The notes under the pieces were generated by a model. The model saw only the letters and a list, made by a program, of their open reading frames with translations, was not told the origin of the DNA and made no database searches. A stretch of DNA of 64,000 nt from an uncultured Butyricimonas sp. (GTDB lineage: Bacteria; Bacteroidota; Bacteroidia; Bacteroidales; Marinifilaceae). The translations under genes were made by a program, and so were the position numbers. The DNA is taken from the NCBI GenBank assembly GCA_944321845.1, contig CALUMT010000040.1:17003-81002 (forward strand). The letters are read 5' to 3'. Shown piece after piece: positions 43,375-51,935 of the stretch. Numbering within the stretch: position 1 is the first letter of the stretch; every line of letters starts with the position of its first letter.

Positions 43375-44379
43375 TTAGTTTTTCTGTTGAAAGGCTTTTA
43401 TCCGGGTTGCGATATTCCGTTGTACATTCAGGAAATAGAGATTGATTTCCTGCACATGATAATTTCCTTTGGGGAATAATGTGGCAATACTCGGGATATA
43501 GTAGTCGTCTGGGTTCAATCCGTCAACCACGAGTGAATGGAGGGCGGCATCCATCCTTGCCCCAACGGTGTAAAACAGGGTGTCCGACTGTTCTCCGTTG
43601 AAGAATACGGAACCGGTATTTCTGCTGGCGGGGATATACGTCGTGTCATTGCTCCAGTTCAGCGGGTTGATACATACCACGTTCCCCATGAAGAGGGGAG
43701 ATTCGGCTGAGGCATCGGCCAGACTGTTGAAACTGATGATGACTCCCGTGTCCGTTGAATCCTGTGCCGGTTGCAAGGCCGGGTAATCCTCCAGTTCCTG
43801 CCTGGTAATGGGAAATCCAAACACGTAAGCGGCAATCAATTGTTGCCGTTGTGCTGTGCTCAGTTTATGCTTCAATAATTCGATGACCGTTTTGGCACCC
43901 TGGCTGTGGCCTGCCAGAATAAAGGGGCGTCCCTCGTTGAAGTGCTGCATGTAGTAATCGAAAGCCCGCTCGATATCCTCGTATGCCGTGACGTACCGCC
44001 GTTCGGTTTCTTCCGGTTCGACCATCCACGATTCCATCGTGATTTGCCGGTAGTATGGGCTGTAGAAATTGGCATGCGGAGAGAATAATTCCGCGGCCAG
44101 TCGGGCAGAGGCATCCACGGCCTCTCGTTGCTCGGGGGAGGTTACGTTCATGTGGTGGTAGACCTGTCCCTCGCTGTCTTTCCAGTCCCAAATACAGGTA
44201 GGCGTGATGTAGAACACATCCGCGGTCCTATTTCCCGTGTTCAACGGGTTCACGTACCACGATTCAGCAAGCGTGTAATCCGGTTTTTCCGGCAAGGTTG
44301 TTTTCTCACTGGAACGTTCGCAGCCCATGGTGCCGATCAGGAAGATGAGGAGGGTCAAGTATAGCGGGTAATGTTTCAT
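43375..44379 (-). CDS. DUF3089 alpha/beta-hydrolase-like lipoprotein
   Basis: A 334-residue lipoprotein (lipobox LIGTMGCERS, Cys20). The family DUF3089 is recognised from ADVFYITPTCIWDW and the later GHSQGAKTVIELL (around 160), where Ser sits in a nucleophile elbow, and ANFYSPYYRQ. The family resembles lipases/esterases of the alpha/beta-hydrolase fold; no substrate is known to me. It follows pepD on the same strand with a terminator between them, so it is probably separate. Host-like codons. Confidence 0.85.
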   Translation of the reverse strand: MKHYPLYLTLLIFLIGTMGCERSSEKTTLPEKPDYTLAESWYVNPLNTGNRTADVFYITPTCIWDWKDSEGQVYHHMNVTSPEQREAVDASARLAAELFSPHANFYSPYYRQITMESWMVEPEETERRYVTAYEDIERAFDYYMQHFNEGRPFILAGHSQGAKTVIELLKHKLSTAQRQQLIAAYVFGFPITRQELEDYPALQPAQDSTDTGVIISFNSLADASAESPLFMGNVVCINPLNWSNDTTYIPASRNTGSVFFNGEQSDTLFYTVGARMDAALHSLVVDGLNPDDYYIPSIATLFPKGNYHVQEINLYFLNVQRNIATRIKAFQQKN

Positions 44380-44396
44380 GGAATTTCGTTTAATAA

Positions 44397-44436
44397 ATCA
44401 AAAAACTCCCGCGATTCACAAGGAACAAGCGGGAGT
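44397..44436 (-). terminator. Terminator of pepD
   Basis: ACTCCCGC / GCGGGAGT, an 8-bp stem with a 16-nt loop; on the minus strand it is followed by TTTTTTGATTTATT. It lies about 20 bases past the pepD stop. Confidence 0.8.
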
Positions 44437-44457
44437 GCAAATATACGTGTAATATTT

Positions 44458-45921
44458 TTATTTCACGGGAACTTCTGCCAAAACAGCTTTCAGGAAATTC
44501 CAGTATTTCTCAACCGAAGCAATATTTACCCGTTCGTCCGGAGAGTGCGGGGATTGCAAGGTTGGTCCGAAGGAGATCATATCCCAGTTCGGGTAGGTAG
44601 AGCCCAGGATGCCGCATTCCAATCCGGCGTGAATAGCCATGATGGCCGGTTTCTTCCCGTATAATTTCTCGTAGATTTCTACCATTTCCTTGCGGATAGC
44701 GGAATCCGGGTTCGGTTTCCATCCCGGGTATTCGCCCGTGAAGTTGATTTTCTCGGCTCCGGCCAGCTCGAATACGGCTTGCACGGACTGGGCCAATGCC
44801 ATCTTGGCCGTTTCAACGGAAGAACGCATCAGCATGTATACTTCCACGCGTCCCTCGGCCACTTTCACGATAGCCAGGTTGTTGGAGGTTTCCACCGTAT
44901 CCGGCATGGAGTCGATCATGCGCATGGCTCCGTTCGGGCATGCCACGATAGCGTTTACCACGTTGGCTTGCACGGCCTCCGGCATCACGATGCTTGGCAG
45001 GGTGGTTTCCTCGGCACTTAATTGCAGGTTCGGTTCTTTGGCTCCGATTTCAGCCATGAAAATCTTTTGATATTCCTCTACGGCCATCAGGAATTTCTCG
45101 GCATTCTCGGCGGGCAGGGTGATAACACCGAAGGCCTCACGCGGGATAGCGTTACGCATGTTGCCACCTTCCATGGAAGACAAACGTACGTTTAATTCCC
45201 CGGCAATCGTCTTGATAAAGCGGAAGAACAGTTTATTGGCATTACCACGGCCCGTGTTGATATCCATACCGGAGTGACCGCCACGCAGTCCTTTCAATGA
45301 CAGCTTGAAGGCCTTGCTTCCAGCCGGAACGGCTTCCGGTTGGTAATTGAATGCAATTTCCCCGTCAACACCGCCGGCGCAACCCACGTAGAGTTCACCC
45401 TCGGTCTCCGAGTCGAGGTTCAACAGAATATCCCCTTTCAACCAGTTCGGACGGATACCGTTAGCCCCGTCCATACCGGTTTCTTCCGTGGCGGTAATCA
45501 GCACTTCCACCGGTCCGTGAGGGATGTCCTTGGACAACAGCACGGCCATTCCCGTGGCAACCCCGATACCGTTATCTGCTCCCAGCGTAGTGCCGTCGGC
45601 GGTAACCCATTCTCCGTCCACGTAGGCGTCGATGGGGTCTTTCGTGAAATCGTGTTGCTTATCCTCGTTCTTTTGCGGAACCATATCCAGGTGGCCTTGC
45701 AGGATAACACCCTTGCGGTTTTCCATGCCCGGCGTGGCTTCTTTTCTCATCAGAATATTACCGGCCTCGTCCATCTCGGCGTGGATACCGTTTTCTTTTG
45801 CCCAGTTCATCATGAACTCTCTTGCTTGCTCTTCGTGGTTAGAAGGGCGAGGAACTTGGGTCAGCTTATAGAAGTTTTCCCAGATAGCCTTGGGTTCCAA
45901 GGTGCAAATGCTTTTACTCAT
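44458..45921 (-). CDS. pepD: Cytosolic aminoacyl-histidine dipeptidase (M20)
   Basis: A di-zinc dipeptidase that cleaves Xaa-His and other dipeptides. 487 residues, the usual length for PepD of the M20C group. Zinc ligands and catalytic residues are visible: GHLDMVPQ (about 75-82), GADNGIGVATG (about 115-125), ATEETGMDGANG (about 145-157) and, near the end, HAGLECGIL. No signal peptide. Single-gene unit with its own terminator. Confidence 0.95.
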   Translation of the reverse strand: MSKSICTLEPKAIWENFYKLTQVPRPSNHEEQAREFMMNWAKENGIHAEMDEAGNILMRKEATPGMENRKGVILQGHLDMVPQKNEDKQHDFTKDPIDAYVDGEWVTADGTTLGADNGIGVATGMAVLLSKDIPHGPVEVLITATEETGMDGANGIRPNWLKGDILLNLDSETEGELYVGCAGGVDGEIAFNYQPEAVPAGSKAFKLSLKGLRGGHSGMDINTGRGNANKLFFRFIKTIAGELNVRLSSMEGGNMRNAIPREAFGVITLPAENAEKFLMAVEEYQKIFMAEIGAKEPNLQLSAEETTLPSIVMPEAVQANVVNAIVACPNGAMRMIDSMPDTVETSNNLAIVKVAEGRVEVYMLMRSSVETAKMALAQSVQAVFELAGAEKINFTGEYPGWKPNPDSAIRKEMVEIYEKLYGKKPAIMAIHAGLECGILGSTYPNWDMISFGPTLQSPHSPDERVNIASVEKYWNFLKAVLAEVPVK

Positions 45922-46063
45922 AATATAATCGTTTTTAGTTTTTGTGTTTTTTATTTCAACGGTGGCAAGTTACAAAAAAATATATCTCTCGTATTCCTTT
46001 TTTACTTCTTTTTTCTCTGTATACTCTAACTTCTTCTTAAATATACTACTTAGCCTTCTTTGG

Positions 46064-46172
46064 AACGGTTCAGCAACGGTTCAGTAACGGTTTACCATGC
46101 ATGAATCATGGTTCATGAATGGCTGCGATAGGGCTGCGGATGGATTTTTGAGAATAGTTGAGGATAATTGAG
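46064..46172. repeat. Short direct repeats with 11-bp and 10-bp period
   Basis: AACGGTTCAGC, AACGGTTCAGT and AACGGTTTACC follow each other at 46064, 46075 and 46086. Further on GGCTGCGATAG and GGCTGCGGATG repeat at 46121 and 46132, again 11 apart, and TTGAGAATAG / TTGAGGATAA / TTGAG repeat with period 10 from 46148. Three different units share nearly the same spacing in about 110 bases. Confidence 0.75.
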
Positions 46173-46215
46173 TTTCAAACGGTTTGTACGTATTTGCTAC
46201 TGATTTACCGAGGTG

Positions 46216-46245
46216 TTGGATATGTAAAGATTTGTATTATTTTTG
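46216..46245 (+). promoter_or_regulatory. Promoter of the secreted propeller gene
   Basis: TTG (46216-46218), 19 bases, then TATTTTTG (46238-46245), fitting the Bacteroidota consensus. The start codon follows 16 bases later, so the leader is very short. Confidence 0.65.
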
Positions 46246-46261
46246 CCACAAAAAAATGATT

Positions 46262-47125
46262 ATGAAACGTAGTATTATTATGGTTTTGGCCGCAATGATG
46301 GTCTGTATTCCGGTATTTTCCCAGGAAATTATTGAAAAGGGGCTCCGGTTTTGTGAAAGTACATTTTCTTATGATGGCGGATTGCTGGTTGCAAGTTTTG
46401 GATCGGATCAGCTTAATCCTCTTAATGATGAAGGAAAAGGATACATTACCTTCTTTAAGGACGGCAAATCGACAGTAATTGCAGGAAAGGACGGCAATCT
46501 TTCTGCACCTAAAGGGATGTTTGTAGGTAATGGTAAGTTGTATGTCTGTGATGTGAATAAGATAGTTGTATACGACTTAAAATCTAAATCAGAAAAGCCT
46601 CAGATTGTAAGAATGGAGAAAGATGATCTGTTCGTGAATGATATTGTTTCTGACGGAAAATATCTTTATGTTTCTGTAACCAATACAGGAAGAATCTACA
46701 GGTACGATATATTAAAGTCAGGACAACTTGGGAAAGGAACCCTGTGGCTTACGGTTCCTGGTCCTAACGGCCTTGCAATTCGTGACGGGAAGATGTATAT
46801 TGCCTCTTATCCGGCAGACGGAGTTACAACAGATGATCATGTCCTATATGTTGTCAAGGATCTTGCATCCCCGGTCTCTGAAAAACTGATAACTATTCCC
46901 GGCCAGTATGACGGGATTGCATTCTCGGAGGATGGAAAATATCTTTATTACACGAACTGGACACCAGCAGAAGTTTCTGTCATGGATATGACGTCAGGGA
47001 AAGTCAGTGCCCTTAAGCTTAATCTTGGGAAGCCTCTTGCAGGACCCGCGGATATAACAGTTGATGGCGGCTACCTGTATATTCCAGATCTTCCGGCGAG
47101 TAGGGTCGTGAAGGTACGTCTATAA
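46262..47125 (+). CDS. Secreted SMP-30/NHL-like beta-propeller protein
   Basis: 287 residues from ATG 46262 (another ATG lies two codons earlier). The signal peptide MKRSIIMVLAAMMVCIPVFS ends before QEIIEKG. The mature part has repeated blade-like units: GKLYVCDVNKIVVYDL, GKYLYVSVTNTGRIYRYD, GKMYIASYPADG, GKYLYYTNWTPAEVSVMD, GYLYIPDLPASRVVKV, as in SMP-30/gluconolactonase or NHL propellers. Catalytic acidic residues of true lactonases were not verified, so it may be only a binding protein. Own promoter and terminator; AT-rich relative to the flanking peptidase genes. Confidence 0.7.
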   Translation: MKRSIIMVLAAMMVCIPVFSQEIIEKGLRFCESTFSYDGGLLVASFGSDQLNPLNDEGKGYITFFKDGKSTVIAGKDGNLSAPKGMFVGNGKLYVCDVNKIVVYDLKSKSEKPQIVRMEKDDLFVNDIVSDGKYLYVSVTNTGRIYRYDILKSGQLGKGTLWLTVPGPNGLAIRDGKMYIASYPADGVTTDDHVLYVVKDLASPVSEKLITIPGQYDGIAFSEDGKYLYYTNWTPAEVSVMDMTSGKVSALKLNLGKPLAGPADITVDGGYLYIPDLPASRVVKVRL

Positions 47126-47151
47126 GAGTGCTGGTAGATGACAAATAATAG

Positions 47152-47202
47152 AGAGGGTGAACCCAACATTCAAATGGGCTAGAGGTTGCCCTCTTTCATT
47201 TT
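47152..47202 (+). terminator. Probable terminator of the propeller gene
   Basis: AGAGGG (47152-47157) pairs with CCCTCT (47189-47194), enclosing a smaller CCCA/TGGG stem, then TTCATTTTC. Branched and with a weak T-run, so moderate. Confidence 0.5.
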
Positions 47203-47368
47203 CATCTGGCATACTATGGAGACAAGTGGTTGTTTGGCGTATATTTTCGCTTGTTTTTCTTAGTTCTTAACGATTTATATTGGCAATATTTCAATTTAAT
47301 CTGAACCGGCTAATGTCGATTCTATTGTTTAATTTTAATTTATCGGTCAAAAATTACCGGAGTATTGT

Positions 47369-47932
47369 ATGAGAATAAAATATTTATTTGGAATGTCGAT
47401 TTTATTCCTGTTTGCGCTTAGCTTTATCAATTGCACTGAAGATGAAGAAGGTTTTTCTGGAGAAGAAATCAAGCAGGCATTGTATGAAATGAAAGGTACT
47501 TATCATGGTAACGTACGTGTTAGCGGTCCAGAAGGTTTTGATATTACATTACCAGATGCAATAGCTGTTTCTCGCGATTCTTTAAAATTTAAAATGTTAT
47601 TGCAGCCGTTTAAAGAATTAATTTCAGATGAAACATTGTCAGACCGTTTACTTGAAATAGGCGAGGTTGAAGTCATCGCCGGTTATCATTTTGCCCAGCG
47701 GGATGATAGTACTATAAATTTCGTGTTGAGTCCTAAAGATGTTGAAATATTGGGGGGATTTGGCGCCCCTCCTACTATCAGTATTGTATTTTCCAAGAAC
47801 TATGGGGGTGATGCTTTAGTTAGTTCAAATTTTATAATGTTCAATATTTCACCTGTTGAACTATGGGTTAATGGAAAGAAATTTGAGGATTTTCCAGGTC
47901 TCGTGTATCATTTCGAAGGAGTATACGAGTGA
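47369..47932 (+). CDS. Hypothetical lipoprotein, possibly DUF4840-like
   Basis: 187 residues with signal peptide and lipobox (FALSFINCTEDEE, Cys22). The mature part opens with an acidic stretch, then EEIKQALYEMKGTYHGNVRV, which resembles the beginning of small Bacteroidota lipoproteins of the DUF4840 kind; this is from memory and weak. The remainder is beta-type with no membrane helix or recognised motif. AT-rich, lying alone between the propeller gene and DPP IV; about 240 bases on either side have no gene. Confidence 0.5.
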   Translation: MRIKYLFGMSILFLFALSFINCTEDEEGFSGEEIKQALYEMKGTYHGNVRVSGPEGFDITLPDAIAVSRDSLKFKMLLQPFKELISDETLSDRLLEIGEVEVIAGYHFAQRDDSTINFVLSPKDVEILGGFGAPPTISIVFSKNYGGDALVSSNFIMFNISPVELWVNGKKFEDFPGLVYHFEGVYE

Positions 47933-48078
47933 TCTCAAAAATAAAGTAAAAAGGGGTCGGTTTTAATTCCTGATGAAGGAATACTATCGTTCCTGTTTAC
48001 TTGAAACAGGAGTAGGAATATCGGCGGAAAGTGGAATGGGGTTTGCGTTATCATCTGTTTTTGAAGTTTCGGGCCTGA

Positions 48079-48128
48079 GAAAAATGAAATATGGCGAATG
48101 GATTAATACCCCATTCGCCATATTTCAT
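48079..48128 (-). terminator. Terminator of the DPP IV gene
   Basis: A perfect 18-bp inverted repeat, 48084-48101 with 48111-48128 (core ATGGCGAATGG / CCATTCGCCAT), 9-nt loop, followed on the minus strand by TTTTTCTCAGG. About 45 bases after the stop codon. Confidence 0.85.
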
Positions 48129-48172
48129 GTATTAGGATTTTGTCGTTTTTCTGTTTCGAGAATTATCTGGTT

Positions 48173-50383
48173 TTATTTCAAATGTTCGTCGAGGTATTTC
48201 ACGAATTTCGTGTATAACTGCAGGCGAGTATTACCCCCGAAGATGCTGTGGTTGCGGTTCGTGTAGATTTGCATGTCGAACTGCTTGTTGGCTTGCACGA
48301 GAGCTTCGGCCAGTTCGTATGCATTTTGCACGTGTACGTTGTCATCGGCAGTTCCGTGGCAGAGCAACAGATTTCCTTTCAGGTGGGAAGCCCAATGGAT
48401 GGGGGCATTGTTGTCGTAGCCTTCCGGGTTATCCTGCGGACGGCGCATGTAGCGTTCCGTGTAGATGGAATCATAGTAACGCCAGTTGGTCACCGGAGCC
48501 ACGGATATGGCGGTAGAGAATACGTCGTTTCCCTTCATCAGGCAGAGGGAGGACATGAATCCGCCGTAACTCCAGCCCCAGATACCGACCTTGGCCGGAT
48601 TGATGTAGGGTTGTTGGGCCAACCAACGGGCGGCGGCAATCATATCGTCGCTCTCGATTTTACCGAGCTGGAGATAGGTACATTTCCGGAATTCTTCGCC
48701 ACGGGCGGCTGTTCCGCGGGGGTCGATGCAAGCCACGACGTAACCCTCCTGCGCTAGATACTGAGTCCAGTCCATTTCCCAGGCATTGCGTACGGATTGA
48801 GAGTTCGGGCCGCTGTATTGCGTGATCAGCAACGGGTATTCCTTACCTTCCTCGAAGTTCGTCGGTTTCATGATCCAGGCGTTGAGCATCGTTTTACCGT
48901 CGGCTGCCGGGATTTGGATGAATTCTCTTTTTGCCACGTTGTAGTTGGCCAGTTTGTCCTTCAATGCCTGATTATCCTCCAGTACGCGTACGGCTTTACC
49001 GTTGGCTCCATAAAGGGTAGTCACGGGTGGCATGCCGGCGTTTGATACTACGTTGATGTAATATTTGAACGAGTGGCTGAATTCGGCTTCGTTCCATCCC
49101 TTCTCGGGGGTAAGCAGTTTCTTTTTGCCCTTGAGGTTGATGGAGTAAACGTATTTCTCGATGGGAGAAACCTCGTGGGAGGCATAATAGCATATGCCTT
49201 TCTGTGAATCGTAACCGTAGAAGTTCACCACGTCATAGTTGCCAGAGGTGAGAGCCTGTACTTCCTTGCCGCCCATGGTGTAGAGATAAAGATGGGAATA
49301 GCCGCTTTTTTCGCTGCTCATGATGAAATATTTCCCGTCTTCGGTGAAGAACAGATTGTCGAAATTATATTCGGCGATATAGTATTTATTCTCTTCGCGG
49401 TAAAGCAGGGAGGTGGTACCTACGCGGGCATTGGCCAACAGGATTTCCAGTTTGTTCTGGAATCGGTTCAGCTTCATGATGGCCAGACGTTTCGGGTCAC
49501 GGCTCCATTGGATGCGGGGGATGTAAATATCCGTTTCCTCACCGATGTTCATTGGGGTGGTGATGCGGTCCTTGATGTCATACACGTGTACGCTCACCGT
49601 GGAATTGGTTTCCCCGGCTTTCGGGTACTTGTACACGTAGTTGGAAGGATAGACGGCATTGTTCTCGTATGATGGAGCAAGGCCCCGGAACATGTTCATC
49701 TCGTATTCCCTGACTTTGCTCTCGTCGAATTTGATATAGGCAAGGGCGGAACCGTCGGGTGCCCATTCGAAAGCCCGGTTGAAGGCGAATTCCTCCTCGT
49801 ATACCCAGTCCGGGGCCCCGTTGATGATCTCGTTATATTTTCCGTCAAACGTGATTTGGATCTCGGAGCCGAAACGCAGATCGGCAATGAAAAGGTTGTT
49901 GTCGCGCATGAAAGCCACCTTCGTGCCTTGGGGGGAGAATGTGGCCAGACGTTGCGGCCCTCCTTGGGAAAGCGGTTTCAATTCCCGATTCTTGAAATCG
50001 TACACGTAGTATTCGGCCGTGAAGGAACGACGATAGATGGGACGTACATTTGTACAGATGAGCAGGCGGCTCTCGTCGGAGCTGAATTCGTATCCCTGGA
50101 TCGCCCGTACGGCTTGGTATTCCGGTTTGGTGAGGTCAAGCAATGTCTCAACCGGTTTGCCGGTCTTGTAGCTGTACATAACCAGTTTACGACCGTTATC
50201 TTCGATGACGGTATAATGTTCCCCGTCGTTCAGCGAGCGGATGCCATATACCCCGTTGGATCGAAACGAGTAGGTTAAACTGAAATCCTCTATCGTGAAA
50301 CGATTCTCTTTTACTTGCGCGTTCCCGGGGAGGGTCCACCCGAGAATGAACATACATACGATGATTCTGTAAAAAATATTCAT
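48173..50383 (-). CDS. Dipeptidyl-peptidase IV, S9B family
   Basis: An exported serine peptidase that removes Xaa-Pro or Xaa-Ala dipeptides from N-termini. 736 residues: signal peptide (MNIFYRIIVCMFILGWTLPGNAQ), an eight-blade propeller domain (about 40-480) and the alpha/beta-hydrolase domain (490-736) with nucleophile GWSYGGF (about 606-612), Asp in GTADDNVH (about 684) and His in NRNHSIFGG (about 716-722). The propeller glutamates that bind the substrate N-terminus fit WVYEEEFAF (about 193-201). Likely periplasmic or surface, acting with other peptidases in the window. A TACCTTTG box read on the minus strand (50413-50420) may be its -7 element. Confidence 0.94.
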   Translation of the reverse strand: MNIFYRIIVCMFILGWTLPGNAQVKENRFTIEDFSLTYSFRSNGVYGIRSLNDGEHYTVIEDNGRKLVMYSYKTGKPVETLLDLTKPEYQAVRAIQGYEFSSDESRLLICTNVRPIYRRSFTAEYYVYDFKNRELKPLSQGGPQRLATFSPQGTKVAFMRDNNLFIADLRFGSEIQITFDGKYNEIINGAPDWVYEEEFAFNRAFEWAPDGSALAYIKFDESKVREYEMNMFRGLAPSYENNAVYPSNYVYKYPKAGETNSTVSVHVYDIKDRITTPMNIGEETDIYIPRIQWSRDPKRLAIMKLNRFQNKLEILLANARVGTTSLLYREENKYYIAEYNFDNLFFTEDGKYFIMSSEKSGYSHLYLYTMGGKEVQALTSGNYDVVNFYGYDSQKGICYYASHEVSPIEKYVYSINLKGKKKLLTPEKGWNEAEFSHSFKYYINVVSNAGMPPVTTLYGANGKAVRVLEDNQALKDKLANYNVAKREFIQIPAADGKTMLNAWIMKPTNFEEGKEYPLLITQYSGPNSQSVRNAWEMDWTQYLAQEGYVVACIDPRGTAARGEEFRKCTYLQLGKIESDDMIAAARWLAQQPYINPAKVGIWGWSYGGFMSSLCLMKGNDVFSTAISVAPVTNWRYYDSIYTERYMRRPQDNPEGYDNNAPIHWASHLKGNLLLCHGTADDNVHVQNAYELAEALVQANKQFDMQIYTNRNHSIFGGNTRLQLYTKFVKYLDEHLK

Positions 50384-50619
50384 GCTTTATTGTTTTTAAC
50401 TTGTTTTGGGTTCAAAGGTAGAGGATTCTGTTTAAATAATGAAAAACTGAAGGGGAAAAAAGAGGATTGGAGGGGAGTATTCCAAGGGAAGAGGGTGTTT
50501 GGGATATTTCGATAGAGGTAGAAAATATGCAGGATTGTTGATAAAAAACTTTATAGGATATAACTGAAGTCTGGAAATAGTGTTATTTTTGCGGAGAATG
50601 GATTATATGATTGTTTTGA

Positions 50620-51873
50620 ATGAAGAGATATATGAAAACAATATGGTTGGTGTTGTTGATGGCAGTATTAAACCCGGGAGGGGAAATTATGGCCCGGGAG
50701 GGGAGGAATTCCGTGTCATTGGTAGATACGTTGGAACAGAAAAGGGATGCGAGAGTGGGCCATTTCGGTCATCGTCTGGAGGGAGAGTACCGGGGAGGCT
50801 ACATTTTCCAGACGAATCGTTTCCTGGCCGGTTATAACGAGCGGGAAAAGGTGATAGACCGTTTTAACGCTATGCACTTGAAGTATGCCTTCCAAGCCCG
50901 GAAGGGAACGCTGGAAGAGCGGGTGTTCGGTGGGGTTTATCAGGGAGTGGGAGTGGCCTGGTATCGTTTCGGGAATCGTCGGGAAGTTGGGGAACCGGGT
51001 GTCGTTTATCTGTTTCAAGGGGCAAGAATTGCCCGTTTTTCCCCGTGCGTATCCTTGAATTACGAGTGGAATTTCGGCTTGTCCTGGGGATGGCATCCTT
51101 ACGACAAGGAACATAATTCTTATAACGTGATGATGGGCTCTCGGGTGAATGCCTTTATCAACACGAATTTTTACCTGGATTGGGAGGCATCCTCCCGTGT
51201 CCGTTTGCGTTTGGGACTGGATTTGTCACATTTCTCGAACGGGAATACCCGTTTACCGAATGCCGGGTTGAACACGATAGGGGCAAAGTTGGGGTTGGTA
51301 TATTGCCTGGATGGCGACAAGATAGTGCGTTTTAAAACGTTGATGGAAGGGATGCCTATTTTTCAGCGGCACATGAGTTATGACGTTGTGTTGTTCGGTT
51401 CTTGGCGGCGAAAGGTGTACGAGGAATCCGGGGAGTTCGTGCTTTCCCCTTCGGCTTACGCGGTGTTGGGTGCCGGGGTGAGTGCAATGTATAATTTGAG
51501 TTATAAGGTTCGGTTGGGAGGGGCGTTTGATGTGGTGTATGATGCCAGTGCCAACGAGTTTTACGCGCATGACCCGTCGATGGGGAGTGGGTTCGTGAAG
51601 CCTCCCTTGAGTGCTAAGGTGGCCTTGGGCGTGTCGGCCAGGGCGGAATACGTGATGCCTTTTTTCACGGTTGGTGTCGGGTTGGGGAGAAACGTGTTGC
51701 ACCGGGGCGGAGAATTGAAGGCCTGTTACCAGATGCTGTACCTGAAACTGGCTGTGACCCGGAGTACCTTCCTGCACGTGGGATACCGGTTGCAGGAATT
51801 CAGCACGCCGAATTACCTGATGTTGGGAGTAGGATTCCGTTTGAATAACAAGTATCCCCGATTCCAGCGATGA
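50620..51873 (+). CDS. Acyloxyacyl hydrolase (PagL-like) outer-membrane protein
   Basis: 417 residues. A signal peptide (MKRYMKTIWLVLLMAVLNPG) is followed by a barrel-type sequence of alternating residues. The segment LDLSHFSNGNTRLPNAGLN (around 206-224) has the His-x-Ser with following Asn/Gly pattern of PagL-type lipid A 3-O-deacylases, the basis for the acyloxyacyl hydrolase family call. It is much longer than PagL, as is usual in Bacteroidota, and activity on lipid A is not certain. A TATTTTTG box at 50584-50591 is a likely -7 element. tgt follows after 62 bases with its own promoter. Confidence 0.75.
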   Translation: MKRYMKTIWLVLLMAVLNPGGEIMAREGRNSVSLVDTLEQKRDARVGHFGHRLEGEYRGGYIFQTNRFLAGYNEREKVIDRFNAMHLKYAFQARKGTLEERVFGGVYQGVGVAWYRFGNRREVGEPGVVYLFQGARIARFSPCVSLNYEWNFGLSWGWHPYDKEHNSYNVMMGSRVNAFINTNFYLDWEASSRVRLRLGLDLSHFSNGNTRLPNAGLNTIGAKLGLVYCLDGDKIVRFKTLMEGMPIFQRHMSYDVVLFGSWRRKVYEESGEFVLSPSAYAVLGAGVSAMYNLSYKVRLGGAFDVVYDASANEFYAHDPSMGSGFVKPPLSAKVALGVSARAEYVMPFFTVGVGLGRNVLHRGGELKACYQMLYLKLAVTRSTFLHVGYRLQEFSTPNYLMLGVGFRLNNKYPRFQR

Positions 51874-51876
51874 GGG

Positions 51877-51907
51877 TTGCAACTCTCGTTCTGTTGTTGT
51901 ATCTTTG
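51877..51907 (+). promoter_or_regulatory. Probable promoter of tgt
   Basis: TTG (51877-51879), a 20-base spacer, then TATCTTTG (51900-51907), one base off the ideal 19 spacing, 28 bases before the tgt start. Confidence 0.5.
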
Positions 51908-51935
51908 TCCGTTCAAAACGTGAATAGCCGGAGAG

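Larger units (their letters stand above)
45922..46261. other. Gene-free region between divergent pepD and the propeller gene
   Basis: 340 bases holding the 11-bp periodic repeats (46064-46172) and the promoter of the propeller gene (46216-46245). The left 100 bases are AT-rich and probably contain the pepD promoter, for which no clean consensus was found. No gene seen. Confidence 0.6.

Noticed and set aside
47973-48266. 97-codon frame on the plus strand downstream of the 187-residue lipoprotein.
   Set aside because: It runs through the DPP IV terminator hairpin and into the end of that gene in antisense; no family features or ribosome site.
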